The notes under the pieces: generated by a model
What the model was told of the DNA's origin: nothing
The model's database searches: none
What the model saw: only the letters and a program-made list of their open reading frames with translations
In this document: in pieces, positions 45,072-53,347 of the stretch
How positions within the stretch are numbered: the stretch's first letter is position 1
How the letters are laid out: the number at the start of each line of letters is the position of its first letter
Assembly: GCA_900472395.1 (NCBI GenBank)
Contig: UCHV01000010.1
Span: 83,073 to 147,072, forward strand
DNA: 64,000 bases
Direction: 5' to 3'
Source of the DNA: Hyphomicrobiales bacterium
Lineage (GTDB): Bacteria > Pseudomonadota > Alphaproteobacteria > Rhizobiales > Rhizobiaceae
Position numbers and translations under genes: made by a program

Positions 45072-45689
45072 TCACGCGGCCAAAGGCCGATCAATTGCTG
45101 CCATCAACACGGCCTCCAGACGGTCGGAAGCCTGATTGCCGCGCTCACCGAGATGCGCGGCGATGGCGCGCATCGGTTTCATGGCCGCGGCAATATCGTG
45201 AACGGTAAGGTCTGCCTGCGGCGCGTGGCCATTGCGGCGTTGCCTGTCGGCCAGCTGAAACGCTTCTTCAGCCAGCACGGTGAAGAGCCTGTCGGCCGCC
45301 ATTGCGCGATTGCCGTCCTTGTCCACCGACCGCCATAACTGGCGTTGCGCCACCAGCCGGTAACCGGTGAGGTGTTCGAACAGCATCAGGTCGCTCATGC
45401 TATAGACGCGTGCCGGCGGCGGTCCCGTCTCGGGCGTCGGCTCCGGGTGATAGCGGAAGGATGGTTCCGTCTTCGTGATGGCTTCCGCTTTGGTTGCCGG
45501 CGGGATCTCGGCCTTGGGCTCATTGCTGCCGCTCACCGTTGCGGCGCAGAAAGTAATCCCAGGTGTGTGCGAAATCAGTTCGTCCAGAAATGCGTCAAGC
45601 GACCCGGCAACCACATTGACGCCGTGGTCTATGTCGTCGGTTGCCTCATGGTGATTGTGCGCGGTCTCATGCGCTCGGTCAGACATCAA
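45072..45689 (-). CDS. Hypothetical protein, His-rich N-terminus
   Basis: This encodes 205 residues, or 204 if the second ATG is used. The first 20 residues contain several His (AHETAHNHHEATDDIDHG), as in metal-binding tails. A Pro/Glu-rich linker lies at about 65-90. The rest is helical and charged (MSDLMLFEHLTGYRLVAQRQ), with no membrane segment. I do not recognise the family. Confidence 0.5.
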   Translation of the reverse strand: MMSDRAHETAHNHHEATDDIDHGVNVVAGSLDAFLDELISHTPGITFCAATVSGSNEPKAEIPPATKAEAITKTEPSFRYHPEPTPETGPPPARVYSMSDLMLFEHLTGYRLVAQRQLWRSVDKDGNRAMAADRLFTVLAEEAFQLADRQRRNGHAPQADLTVHDIAAAMKPMRAIAAHLGERGNQASDRLEAVLMAAIDRPLAA

Positions 45690-45789
45690 ATATCCTTCGT
45701 AAGTTCAAACGTGCGTGCAAAAATCAATGAACAAATGATAAGAAGCCAAGCCTGCGCAAAGCTGACTGTCAATCCTGTTTTGATGGCGG

Positions 45790-46167
45790 TCATGGGTTGG
45801 TTTTGAGGTAGGCGATCACATCGTCGATCTCCGACTGGCTCCAGAAACCCCAAAAACGCATGCTGGTGCCGGAAACCTTTCGGCTGGGGCTTGAGAGAAA
45901 TTCCGAAAGGTTCTTCTCGTCCCAAACCAGCCCTCCGGCCCCGGCGTCACGCATGGCTTGCGAATAGCGAAAACCATCGACCTGCCCGGCCGGGCGACCG
46001 AACACGCCCTTCAGATGCGGGCCTTGCTTGTTGGTTTCCCTGTCGGCAACATGGCACGGCTGGCAGACGCGATAGACCCTTTGCCCGCGGTCGGCATCCT
46101 GGGCCGACGCGGCATCGGCCGCCGCGAGGGCTGCCGTGAGAAGCAGCAGGGGAAAGAGACGGCCCAT
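45790..46167 (-). CDS. Class I c-type cytochrome
   Basis: This encodes 125 residues from the ATG at 46167. A signal peptide (GRLFPLLLLTAALAAADAAS) is followed by one haem site CQPCH and the distal Met in the GTSMRFWGFW stretch. The GPHLKGVFGRPAGQVDGFRY segment is shared with soluble mitochondrial-like cytochromes c. It is a periplasmic electron carrier. The hypothetical gene at 46184-46531 lies 16 bases upstream and may be in the same operon. Confidence 0.85.
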   Translation of the reverse strand: MGRLFPLLLLTAALAAADAASAQDADRGQRVYRVCQPCHVADRETNKQGPHLKGVFGRPAGQVDGFRYSQAMRDAGAGGLVWDEKNLSEFLSSPSRKVSGTSMRFWGFWSQSEIDDVIAYLKTNP

Positions 46168-46183
46168 CCTGTTTAAGCGCGCG

Positions 46184-46531
46184 TCAGCGTGGTTTCTGAT
46201 TTGTGGCGATTTTGCCGACTTCGATTTCTCCGCCGACCTCGGCCGCCTTGGTCTTCTTGTCATAGACGCAGATGACGCTGATATCGGCCAGCTTCTTGGT
46301 TTTGGGAACACCGCTCGGGCGACCGGTGACGATGGCAAGGCCATATTTCGCGCTGCCATACGGATCGACCACCGCGCGGCCGTTTTCGATCTGGCTGGAT
46401 GCTGATTTGATGCAGGCTTTTTCGACTGCCGTTGCAAACTGCGCCCATGCGCCATCCGAGGAAGCGTGAGCTGCGTGTCCGAAGCCAAGGGCTGCGGTCA
46501 GCATCGTGAGCGTCATAAGGGTGTTTTTCAT
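46184..46531 (-). CDS. Hypothetical secreted protein
   Basis: This encodes 115 residues from the ATG at 46531 with GGAG upstream. A clear signal peptide ends at AAHA. The mature protein has two Cys (KACIKSASSQIENG and SVICVYDKKT), likely a disulfide. I do not recognise the family. It lies just before the cytochrome c gene and is divergent from sodB. Confidence 0.6.
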   Translation of the reverse strand: MKNTLMTLTMLTAALGFGHAAHASSDGAWAQFATAVEKACIKSASSQIENGRAVVDPYGSAKYGLAIVTGRPSGVPKTKKLADISVICVYDKKTKAAEVGGEIEVGKIATNQKPR

Positions 46532-46636
46532 CGAATCGCGATCTCCATTGCGGCTGTGGTGCATGGCAGAACTCTGCGTCAGCCATATGGCAATGGCGTG
46601 GTAGACGCATGTCGCCGCTTGCTTCCCGGCAGTCGC

Positions 46637-46662
46637 GGAACGATGTTCCACGAACACGCGTT
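46637..46662 (+). promoter_or_regulatory. EcfG/RpoE2-type promoter candidate upstream of sodB
   Basis: GGAAC (46637-46641), 17 bases, then CGTT (46659-46662) match the general-stress consensus with the same spacing as the site at 6304-6329. It lies 135 bases before the sodB start, which would give a long leader. Confidence 0.55.
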
Positions 46663-46796
46663 AGAGAAGAACATCGCACCGCCGGGGCATTGATTTTTGC
46701 CAGAATTTTGACCCGAAAGACGTTGCCACGGTGACGCCGGACACCTATGTTCCCGCTCACCTTCACCCAGCTTGTTTTTGCCCAAGGAGTAAGATC

Positions 46797-47399
46797 ATGG
46801 CTTTTGAACTTCCCGAACTCCCGTATGACTACGAAGCGCTGCAGCCCTTCATGTCGAAGGAAACGCTCGAGTACCACCACGACAAGCACCACAAGGCCTA
46901 TGTCGACAACGGCAACAAGCTGGCCGCTGAAGCTGGCATGGCTGACCTTTCGCTGGAAGAAGTCGTGAAGAAGTCGTTCGGCACCAATGCCGGTCTCTTC
47001 AACAATGCTGCCCAGCACTATAACCACGTCCATTTCTGGAAGTGGATGAAAAAGGACGGCGGCGGCAACAAGCTGCCCGGCAAGCTGGAAAGCGCGATCG
47101 CTTCCGACCTCGGCGGTTACGACAAGTTCAAGGCCGATTTCGTTGCTGCCGGCACGACGCAGTTCGGCTCCGGCTGGGCATGGCTTTCCGTCAAGAACGG
47201 CAAGCTTGAAATCTCCAAGACCCCGAACGGCGAAAACCCGCTGGTTCACGGTGCAGAGCCGATCCTCGGCGTCGACGTGTGGGAACACTCCTATTACATC
47301 GACTACCGCAATGCACGTCCGAAGTATCTGGAAGCTTTCGTCGACAGCCTGATCAACTGGGACTACGTCCTGGAGCGTTACGAAGCTGCCACGAAGTAA
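46797..47399 (+). CDS. sodB: Fe/Mn superoxide dismutase
   Basis: This encodes 200 residues from the ATG at 46797 behind AAGGAG. The metal ligands and signatures are visible: His in LEYHHDKHHKAYVDN, His in NNAAQHYNHVHFWKW, and Asp/His in GVDVWEHSYYIDYRN. It converts superoxide to peroxide and oxygen in the cytosol. Sequence alone does not fix iron against manganese. A good terminator follows. Confidence 0.93.
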   Translation: MAFELPELPYDYEALQPFMSKETLEYHHDKHHKAYVDNGNKLAAEAGMADLSLEEVVKKSFGTNAGLFNNAAQHYNHVHFWKWMKKDGGGNKLPGKLESAIASDLGGYDKFKADFVAAGTTQFGSGWAWLSVKNGKLEISKTPNGENPLVHGAEPILGVDVWEHSYYIDYRNARPKYLEAFVDSLINWDYVLERYEAATK

Positions 47400-47420
47400 A
47401 TTTCGGGAAACCGAATGATG

Positions 47421-47450
47421 AAAGCCCGGCCTTTGTGCCGGGCTTTTGTG
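47421..47450 (+). terminator. Intrinsic terminator after sodB
   Basis: AAAGCCCGGC and GCCGGGCTTT form a 10-base stem with a 6-base loop, followed by TTGTGTTT. It can also serve the convergent gene ending at 47453. Confidence 0.88.
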
Positions 47451-47452
47451 TT

Positions 47453-47989
47453 TCAGGCGGTTGCCACCATCGGGCCGGATGTCATAGCGCGGAAGCGTGA
47501 CAGGCGGATGGCGAGGATGGGCCACACGATGAGGAACGTGATCCTGGGCAGATAAACCAGTGTAGAAAGGAGAATATCTCGTGGCAACAGCAGCAATGCC
47601 GCCAGCTTCAGTATTAAAAGCAATGCAGTGACGGCTGCGAGAATGAGATAGGTATTGCGCCAGTGAAACGATGGCTCTCCCGGCTCGCATGTATCGGAAT
47701 TTGCCTGCCGCAGCGCGAGAAGCAGGAATATCAGGCCGGTTGTCAGATGATTTGCAGACGCCCCAATCATCATCGTGGTGTCGAGACTGCCGGAGAGCTT
47801 GTAGAGAATGTTTATGCCCACGGACGTAACGACGTAGTTGGCAAAAAGGACGGCGGCCAATCGCCAGAAAATGGCCCAGAAAGAATAAGGAAGATTGCGC
47901 AAATACTGACCTTTCAATGAATACTGTCGGCAGCCCCTCGTTTTTCTCTTAGGCAGCTTCGGCAGGTTCATGCAAGCCGTCTTCGTCAC
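47453..47989 (-). CDS. Hypothetical integral membrane protein
   Basis: This encodes 178 residues; the exact start is uncertain (ATG at 47971 would remove six residues). The N-terminal 30 residues are basic. Four hydrophobic segments follow (about 36-58, 72-92, 113-135 and 139-160). I do not recognise it, and the neighbours give no hint. Confidence 0.5.
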   Translation of the reverse strand: MTKTACMNLPKLPKRKTRGCRQYSLKGQYLRNLPYSFWAIFWRLAAVLFANYVVTSVGINILYKLSGSLDTTMMIGASANHLTTGLIFLLLALRQANSDTCEPGEPSFHWRNTYLILAAVTALLLILKLAALLLLPRDILLSTLVYLPRITFLIVWPILAIRLSRFRAMTSGPMVATA

Positions 47990-47998
47990 ACGCCTGTC

Positions 47999-48865
47999 AT
48001 GGGGACGTCATATCTCGCGGGAATGTCCTGCGAAACACCACTCATACGCTTTGGCGTTCTGGCCGATCCGCAATATGCGCCGCTTCCGGCCCACCCGACT
48101 CTGAACCGCTTTTATGATGCGAGCAAAGCCAAGATTACCCAGGCGCTCGACGTTTTCGACGCCGAGGAACTTGCTTTCGTCGTCACGCTCGGCGATCTGA
48201 TTGATCGCGGCTGGGAAAACTTCGACGAAGTGCTGCCGCTGTTCGACAACTCCCGGCACCATTGCGTTTTTCTGCCCGGAAACCACGATTTTCTGGTGTC
48301 TCCGGAGCGTCTGCCTGAAGTGCATGGAAAGCTCGGCATGCCGGCTCCCTATCACCACTTCGCTCGCGACGGTTTCCGTTTCGTGGTGATGGATGGCTGT
48401 GAAGACAGCCTGTTTGCCACCGCACACGATCCGCAGCGTCGCCACAAGGCAGTCGATCGGCTGGCTGGCCTCGAAGCGAACGGCGCCATCAATGCCAAGG
48501 ACTGGAACGCGGGCATCAGTCGGGATCAGCTGGAGTGGTTGCGGGACGTGCTCGATCATGCCTCATGGGATGGCGAGAAGGTCGTGATCATGGGCCATTA
48601 TCCGCTTTATCCCGACAGCGATCATAACCTTTGGGATAGCGCCGAGGTGGCTGCGCTCATTGCATCCTACAGCAATGTCGTCGCCTATCTGAACGGCCAC
48701 CAGCATACCGGAAATCTCGGCCAGCTCGGAAAAGCCTGGTTCATCAATTTCAAAGGCATGGTCGATACGCCCGACGAGAACGCCTTTGCCGTCGTGGAAA
48801 TTTTCAGTGATCGTATCGAAGTGATCGGTCACGGCCGCGAAGAAAGCCGCACCCTGCCGATCTGA
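47999..48865 (+). CDS. Metallophosphoesterase, ADP-ribose/CDP-alcohol diphosphatase type
   Basis: This encodes 288 residues; a start at 48023 is possible. All metal-binding blocks are visible: GVLADPQYAP, VVTLGDLIDRGWENFDEVLP, FLPGNHDF, VVIMGHYPLYP and YLNGHQHTGN. The ADPQY start and the GDLIDRGWENFDE block are typical of Mn-dependent ADP-ribose/CDP-alcohol diphosphatases, which hydrolyse ADP-ribose, CDP-choline and relatives. It has no signal peptide. Confidence 0.82.
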   Translation: MGTSYLAGMSCETPLIRFGVLADPQYAPLPAHPTLNRFYDASKAKITQALDVFDAEELAFVVTLGDLIDRGWENFDEVLPLFDNSRHHCVFLPGNHDFLVSPERLPEVHGKLGMPAPYHHFARDGFRFVVMDGCEDSLFATAHDPQRRHKAVDRLAGLEANGAINAKDWNAGISRDQLEWLRDVLDHASWDGEKVVIMGHYPLYPDSDHNLWDSAEVAALIASYSNVVAYLNGHQHTGNLGQLGKAWFINFKGMVDTPDENAFAVVEIFSDRIEVIGHGREESRTLPI

Positions 48866-48897
48866 CGGCTCAATTCACCAAGAACCATTGGCAATCG

Positions 48898-48928
48898 GCC
48901 GGGCACGCAGGTGTCCGGCTTTTCTGTT
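48898..48928 (+). terminator. Intrinsic terminator after the phosphoesterase gene
   Basis: GCCGG-GCAC pairs with GTG-TCCGGC around a short loop and is followed by TTTTCTGTTTT. The remaining bases to 49129 are AT-rich and hold the promoter of the next gene. Confidence 0.75.
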
Positions 48929-49129
48929 TTGTCATTGACGGTTGTCAGCGACTTTTTGACACTCTTGGCGGGAGTTTGTCGTCGTTCGATAATAATCAAT
49001 GCAAGTAACGGCTGATGTTTTGTTGGCTTCCGCGAATATTGTCAAAAGGCAACAACGCATTCTGGCGTGAATATTCTAATTTATAGAGTTTTTATTGATG
49101 AATAGATCAATCTGTCCGGGAGGCAGGAT

Positions 49130-49744
49130 ATGGCCAGCACATTAGATACGGGATCATTGTCGCAAAACCCCGCCAAGGCGTCGAAAGCCCGCAACTTCAA
49201 TCCCACTTCGAAATTTTTCCACTGGCTGATGGCGGCAATCATCATCACTGCCTGGATCGTCGGTTATTATGGCGGCGCCATGCTGCATTACGGTGTCAGC
49301 AACATCGAGACCGCGCAGAAAATCTGGGCGATCACGCTGCACAAGAACATTGCCGCGACGACGCTTTTCCTGATCGCCCTTCGCATCATCTGGCGCCTGT
49401 TCCACAGCCCTCCACCGCTTGGCGAAATGCCTTCAGTGATGAAGCTGGCGACGCATATGGGACACTGGTCACTGTATTTCCTGATGATCGCCGTACCATT
49501 GTCCGGCTGGTGGAACTCGTCTTCGGCGGGGTATGCTATCCCGGTGGCCGGCCTCTTCACCATTCCGGGTCTCGGTGGCAAGAACCCGGAACTGACGCCC
49601 TATCTGGTAACCGCCCACTGGTTTCTGTCCTGGGCGCTGTTGATCGTTGTCGCCGGCCATCTTGCCTTTGCGCTGAAACACCATTTTATCGACAAGGACG
49701 ACACGATCGAAGCGATGATGCCCAACAACCACGCCCGCGACTGA
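49130..49744 (+). CDS. Cytochrome b561-type membrane protein
   Basis: This encodes 204 residues with GGGAGG before the ATG. Four membrane segments carry His pairs for two b haems: FFHWLMAAI, ITLHKNIAATT, THMGHWSLYF and TAHWFLSWAL/VAGHLAFALKHH. Bacterial CybB-type proteins move electrons between the quinone pool and periplasmic carriers or superoxide. The c-type cytochromes at 51408-52823 are possible partners. Confidence 0.88.
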   Translation: MASTLDTGSLSQNPAKASKARNFNPTSKFFHWLMAAIIITAWIVGYYGGAMLHYGVSNIETAQKIWAITLHKNIAATTLFLIALRIIWRLFHSPPPLGEMPSVMKLATHMGHWSLYFLMIAVPLSGWWNSSSAGYAIPVAGLFTIPGLGGKNPELTPYLVTAHWFLSWALLIVVAGHLAFALKHHFIDKDDTIEAMMPNNHARD

Positions 49745-49777
49745 CGGGATAACGTTGGATGGCGTGTTGGCTGGCGG

Positions 49778-50461
49778 TCACCGGTTCTGCCAGCCATCGA
49801 CCCAGAGTTTGCGCAGTCGTTCTCCATCACCGGTGAAAAAGGCATCGACCGGGCGGCAATCTGCCACCCGGTCGGCGCGGAAATTGCGGATCGCTGCGCG
49901 CAATTCGCACCATGCGACGATATTGGCGGTCTGCGAATAATAAATGAGTGCAATCGGCCGGATGGTCCTTTCGCTGTCGCGGCCTTCTTCGTCGCTATAG
50001 GAAAGGTGCAGTTTCTGTTCGTCGCGGATGACACGCCGCAACAAGGCCAGATCGATGCCCGACGGTGCAGGCGCCGGGCTGCCCCAGGCATGCAGCGCAT
50101 TGGTGCTGAACGTGCTGGCAAGCGGTTGCGGCACGACGGCCGAAATCTTGCGATTGACCTGCCTGGCCGCCTGTTTCAGCCCCTTGTCGCCGGTGCGTTC
50201 CAGCAGCGCCAAGGCCACCACGATTGCCTCCGTTTCCTCGATAGACAACATCAACGGCGGCAGAGTGAAGCCGGGCCGCAGAATATAGCCGATGCCCCGC
50301 CCGCCTTCGATCGGCACACGCATGCCCTGCAATGCGGCGATGTCGCGATAGATCGATCGCACGGTCACCTCCAGCTGCTCGGCAATCGTCGCTGCGGTCA
50401 CCGGCCCCTTGGCCAGCCGCAGGATCTGTATGATCTCGAACAGGCGTGACGCCTTGCGCAT
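49778..50461 (-). CDS. WYL/YafY-type transcriptional regulator
   Basis: This encodes 227 residues. I chose the ATG at 50461 (MRKASRLFEIIQILR), the standard beginning of this family. The winged helix reads KGPVTAATIAEQLEVTVRSI, YRDIAALQGMRVPIEGGRGI. The C-terminal WYL-type domain has RPIALIYYSQTANIVAWCEL and binds small ligands or nucleic acid. It is divergent from a LysE exporter across a perfect operator, so it probably controls that gene and itself. Confidence 0.88.
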   Translation of the reverse strand: MRKASRLFEIIQILRLAKGPVTAATIAEQLEVTVRSIYRDIAALQGMRVPIEGGRGIGYILRPGFTLPPLMLSIEETEAIVVALALLERTGDKGLKQAARQVNRKISAVVPQPLASTFSTNALHAWGSPAPAPSGIDLALLRRVIRDEQKLHLSYSDEEGRDSERTIRPIALIYYSQTANIVAWCELRAAIRNFRADRVADCRPVDAFFTGDGERLRKLWVDGWQNR

Positions 50462-50480
50462 TTTTCTTCCGGCCTCCCAT

Positions 50481-50508
50481 CGCTCCTGACAGAACGCTGT
50501 CAGGAGCG
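50481..50508. promoter_or_regulatory. Perfect operator between WYL regulator and lysE-type gene
   Basis: CGCTCCTGACAG and CTGTCAGGAGCG are exact 12-base complements with AACG between them. The CTGACAG-N4-CTGTCAG core is the kind of site bound by YafY-like regulators. It starts 20 bases upstream of the regulator start codon. Confidence 0.75.
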
Positions 50509-50590
50509 TGATCGTATAGAGCGGCAAATCGGGTGGCGAAACAAGGCCTTTGACGGTTGATGTTTCTGCAGAGCAAGGGTGGCAACTGAC

Positions 50591-51235
50591 ATGACCTATA
50601 CGGAAAATCTCTGGCTGTTTTTTACGCTTCTTTTCGGCATCATCATCGTGCCGGGCATGGATATGATCTTCGTGCTTGCCAACTCTCTGACACGTGGCCG
50701 GACGTCTGGACTGGCGGCCACGGCGGGCATCATGCTGGGCGGGCTCGTTCATTCGCTTTACGGCGCGCTGGGCGTCGGGCTTCTGGCCAATCTTTTGCCC
50801 GTCCTGTTCAAGCCGCTGTTGATCGTCGGCGCGCTTTACATGGCGTGGATCGGTTTCACGCTTATGCGCAGCGCGATTACCGTCGATCATGTCGGCCCGG
50901 CCGACAGCCGTTCCCATTGGGAGGCGTTTCGGCGCGGAGCCGTTACCTGCCTGATGAACCCGAAGGCCTATCTGTTCATGCTGGCCATCTATCCCCAGTT
51001 TCTGCGCCCCGATTTTGGCCCGCTGGCACCACAGGCGGCCATCATGGCGGTCATGACGGCGGCAACGCAGCTGGCCATTTACGGCGGTCTTGCTATTGCC
51101 GCCGGACGTGCCCGCAGCGCCGTCGTCGGCAATGCCTCGGCAACGATCTGGATTGGCCGCGGCGCCGGCCTGCTGCTGGTTCTGGTTTCCGCTCTGACTT
51201 TGTGGGAAGGCGTGAACGGTTCCTGGCAATCGTAA
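50591..51235 (+). CDS. LysE/RhtB family amino acid exporter
   Basis: This encodes 214 residues with six membrane segments. The family motif IIIVPGMDMIFVLANSLTRG is near the N-terminus, followed by GLAATAGIMLGGLVHSLYGA. Later, RRGAVTCLMNPKAYLFMLAI is the second conserved block. Members export amino acids, homoserine lactones or similar metabolites. It is divergent from the WYL regulator. Confidence 0.88.
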   Translation: MTYTENLWLFFTLLFGIIIVPGMDMIFVLANSLTRGRTSGLAATAGIMLGGLVHSLYGALGVGLLANLLPVLFKPLLIVGALYMAWIGFTLMRSAITVDHVGPADSRSHWEAFRRGAVTCLMNPKAYLFMLAIYPQFLRPDFGPLAPQAAIMAVMTAATQLAIYGGLAIAAGRARSAVVGNASATIWIGRGAGLLLVLVSALTLWEGVNGSWQS

Positions 51236-51306
51236 CTTGAGTGCGTTTGGCGTATTTATCCGGTGAACGCAGTGTCTACGTATAAGGGTCGTATCTTCTG
51301 TAAGCT

Positions 51307-51331
51307 GACGGAAACGTGACTTCTTTCCGTC
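51307..51331. promoter_or_regulatory. Inverted repeat upstream of the cytochrome c' gene
   Basis: GACGGAAA (51307-51314) and TTTCCGTC (51324-51331) are exact complements separated by 9 bases, 77 bases before the cytochrome c' start. It is a candidate operator; I cannot name the regulator. Confidence 0.4.
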
Positions 51332-51407
51332 GCTTGGCCTTGTCATTCTCGCAAACGCAGATCTTTCGGCTGCGTGTGATGCGGGCCGATGAAACCGGGA
51401 GACACCA

Positions 51408-51848
51408 ATGTATATCAAGACTCTGGCCGCGACGGCCGTGGCGCTCTGTCTTGGCTTCGGTTCGGCTTTCGCAGCCGAGCCGCAGGTCGAACGTCAGGCC
51501 GGCATGAAGGCAATCGGTGGCGCCATGGGCGCGCTTGCAGCCATTGCCAAGGAACAGAAGCCTTTCGATGCCGAGGCCGTAAAAACTGCGCTGACCACCA
51601 TCAGCACGTCGGCCAAGGCATTTCCCGACCAGTTCCCGGTCGGTAGCGAAACCGGCCACGATACCGAGGCCTCGCCAAAGATCTGGGAAAATCCGTCGGA
51701 CTTCCGCGCCAAGGCATTGAAGCTGGGTGCCGATGCCGATGCGGTTCTGGCTGCGGCTCCGACTGACGTCGCAGGTGTCATGAATGCCATGCAGACGCTG
51801 GGCGCAGAATGCGGCCAGTGCCACCAGACCTACCGTCTGAAGCGTTGA
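51408..51848 (+). CDS. Cytochrome c' (four-helix type)
   Basis: This encodes 146 residues. A signal peptide ends at GSAFA. The haem site is at the C-terminus (CGQCHQTYRLKR), as in cytochromes c', and the rest is helical (ERQAGMKAIGGAMGALAAIA). These proteins bind NO and CO and protect against nitrosative stress, or carry electrons. The diheme cytochrome gene follows 60 bases later. Confidence 0.88.
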   Translation: MYIKTLAATAVALCLGFGSAFAAEPQVERQAGMKAIGGAMGALAAIAKEQKPFDAEAVKTALTTISTSAKAFPDQFPVGSETGHDTEASPKIWENPSDFRAKALKLGADADAVLAAAPTDVAGVMNAMQTLGAECGQCHQTYRLKR

Positions 51849-51908
51849 TTGTGAACGGCAGCCGGATTTCCGTCCGGCTGCCGCGACGCCTTGCGGCAGG
51901 AGAACGAT

Positions 51909-52823
51909 ATGGCATCGACCTTCACGAAAATCGTGGCGGCAGTGGTGGTTGTGGGAGCAGCGGGCCTTGGCGGCGCTTATGCGCTGACAGCACCCGATCC
52001 GCAGCCGGAAAGCCACTGGGCCAATCTCGGCAGCCCTGATCTCGCCAACGGTGAACAGCTGTTCTGGGCCGGCGGGTGTGCCGGTTGCCATGCCGCGCCG
52101 GGCGCAGAAGGCGATGCGCTGAAGATCATGTCGGGTGGCCGCGCGCTGCCCAGCGATTTCGGCACGTTCCATGTTCCGAACATCTCATCCGATAGTCAGG
52201 CCGGTATCGGCGGCTGGTCGGTTGCACAGTTCGGCAATGCCATGACGCGCGGCGTCGGCCCGAACGGCGAGCATCTTTACCCGTCTTTTCCATACGGTTC
52301 CTACGCTCGGCTTTCGCCCAAGGACGTCAACGATCTGTTCGGTTACCTGAAATCGCTGCCGGCCAGTTCCAATGTCGCGCCGGGCCACGATCTGCCATTT
52401 CCGTTCAACATCCGCCTTGCCCTTGGCGGCTGGAAATTTCTCTATTTCGACGATGGCCCGCGTGTAGAAATCGCCAACCCCTCCGATCAGGTAAAGCGCG
52501 GCCAGTATCTTGTCGAAGGCCCCGGCCATTGCGGCGAATGCCACACGCCGCGCAATGCGCTCGGTGGTTTCGAGGCCGGCGCCTGGCTTGCCGGCGGCCC
52601 GAACCCGGAAGGCGAAGGGCGTATCCCCGACATCACTTCCGGCTCGGAGGCAATCGGAGCTTGGAGCGAGGATGAGATCGTCAACTATCTCGAAACCGGC
52701 TTCACACCTGATTTCGACAGTGTCGGCGGTTCGATGGTGGAGGTGCAGAAGAATATTGCGCATCTGCCCAAAAGCGATCTCGAAGCGATTGCCGCTTATC
52801 TGAAGGCCGTTCCGGGGAAGTAA
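51909..52823 (+). CDS. Diheme c-type cytochrome
   Basis: This encodes 304 residues from the ATG at 51909 with GCAGGAGAA upstream. An N-terminal hydrophobic segment (about 7-27) acts as signal or membrane anchor. Two haem sites are visible: CAGCH (about residue 57) and CGECH (about residue 206). The layout recalls the cytochrome subunits of membrane dehydrogenases such as alcohol or gluconate dehydrogenase, but no dehydrogenase subunit is next to it. It may work with the cytochrome c' and b561 encoded nearby. Confidence 0.82.
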   Translation: MASTFTKIVAAVVVVGAAGLGGAYALTAPDPQPESHWANLGSPDLANGEQLFWAGGCAGCHAAPGAEGDALKIMSGGRALPSDFGTFHVPNISSDSQAGIGGWSVAQFGNAMTRGVGPNGEHLYPSFPYGSYARLSPKDVNDLFGYLKSLPASSNVAPGHDLPFPFNIRLALGGWKFLYFDDGPRVEIANPSDQVKRGQYLVEGPGHCGECHTPRNALGGFEAGAWLAGGPNPEGEGRIPDITSGSEAIGAWSEDEIVNYLETGFTPDFDSVGGSMVEVQKNIAHLPKSDLEAIAAYLKAVPGK

Positions 52824-52913
52824 CTTCTTTGGCAAGTGGTTTCTGCGGTGCGCCGCCCATTGTGGATTGGCGGACGCAGGCGCGCCTTGACACCTGCAAA
52901 GGCCAGGCGCACA

Positions 52914-53110
52914 ACTTGCATCGCAACGGTTCCTCCGGTTTTCCTTCGCGGAAGACAGAAGGATTAAAAGGGAACGCGATAGGGAATTTTCCTCATTCGC
53001 GGCTGCCCCCGCAACTGTGAGCGGCGAGTCCGGACGATGACGGCCACTGGGAAACCGGGAAGGCCAGTTTCGCGACAACGACCTGCGAGCCAGGAGACCT
53101 GCCATTGCAA
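52914..53110 (+). ncRNA. Cobalamin riboswitch
   Basis: The conserved parts of the B12 aptamer are in order: GGTTCCTCC (52928-52936), TTAAAAGGGAAC (52963-52974), GGCTGCCCCCGCAACTGT (53001-53018), GAGTCCGGA (53026-53034), CACTGGGAAA and the B12 box GCCAGGAGACCTGCC (53089-53103). It ends 36 bases before cbtB, so B12 should switch off the cobalt transporter genes. The 90 bases before it, after the diheme gene, hold only a possible promoter. Confidence 0.93.
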
Positions 53111-53145
53111 ATGTGAGCAACGCATGTGCAACGAGGGGTTTCACC

Positions 53146-53334
53146 ATGCAGAAACAGACCGCTGATGCCGCGGCCAGACCGGCCGTGACTTCCAGAACAT
53201 CCAACCTTGTGCAATCCGCCATGGCGGCATGCCTTGGCATCTTCGTGATCGGCTTCGTGGGTTTTTCCCATCTCGAGGTCGTCCACAATGCGGCGCATGA
53301 CGTTCGTCATGCCAACGCCTTCCCCTGCCACTGA
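53146..53334 (+). CDS. cbtB: CbtB, small cobalt transporter subunit
   Basis: This encodes 62 residues from the ATG at 53146 behind GAGGGG. It has one membrane segment (about 25-45, AMAACLGIFVIGFVGFSHLE) and a His-rich end (VHNAAHDVRHANAFPCH) that binds metal, the signature of CbtB. With CbtA it forms a B12-regulated cobalt importer. It directly follows the cobalamin riboswitch. Confidence 0.93.
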   Translation: MQKQTADAAARPAVTSRTSNLVQSAMAACLGIFVIGFVGFSHLEVVHNAAHDVRHANAFPCH

Positions 53335-53347
53335 GGGGCGCCATCAC

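Noticed and set aside
49095..49110. TTGAT-N6-ATCAA before the cytochrome b561 gene, resembling an FNR box
   Set aside because: The spacer is six bases instead of four, and the site is almost on the ribosome-binding site. I do not call it an FNR box.
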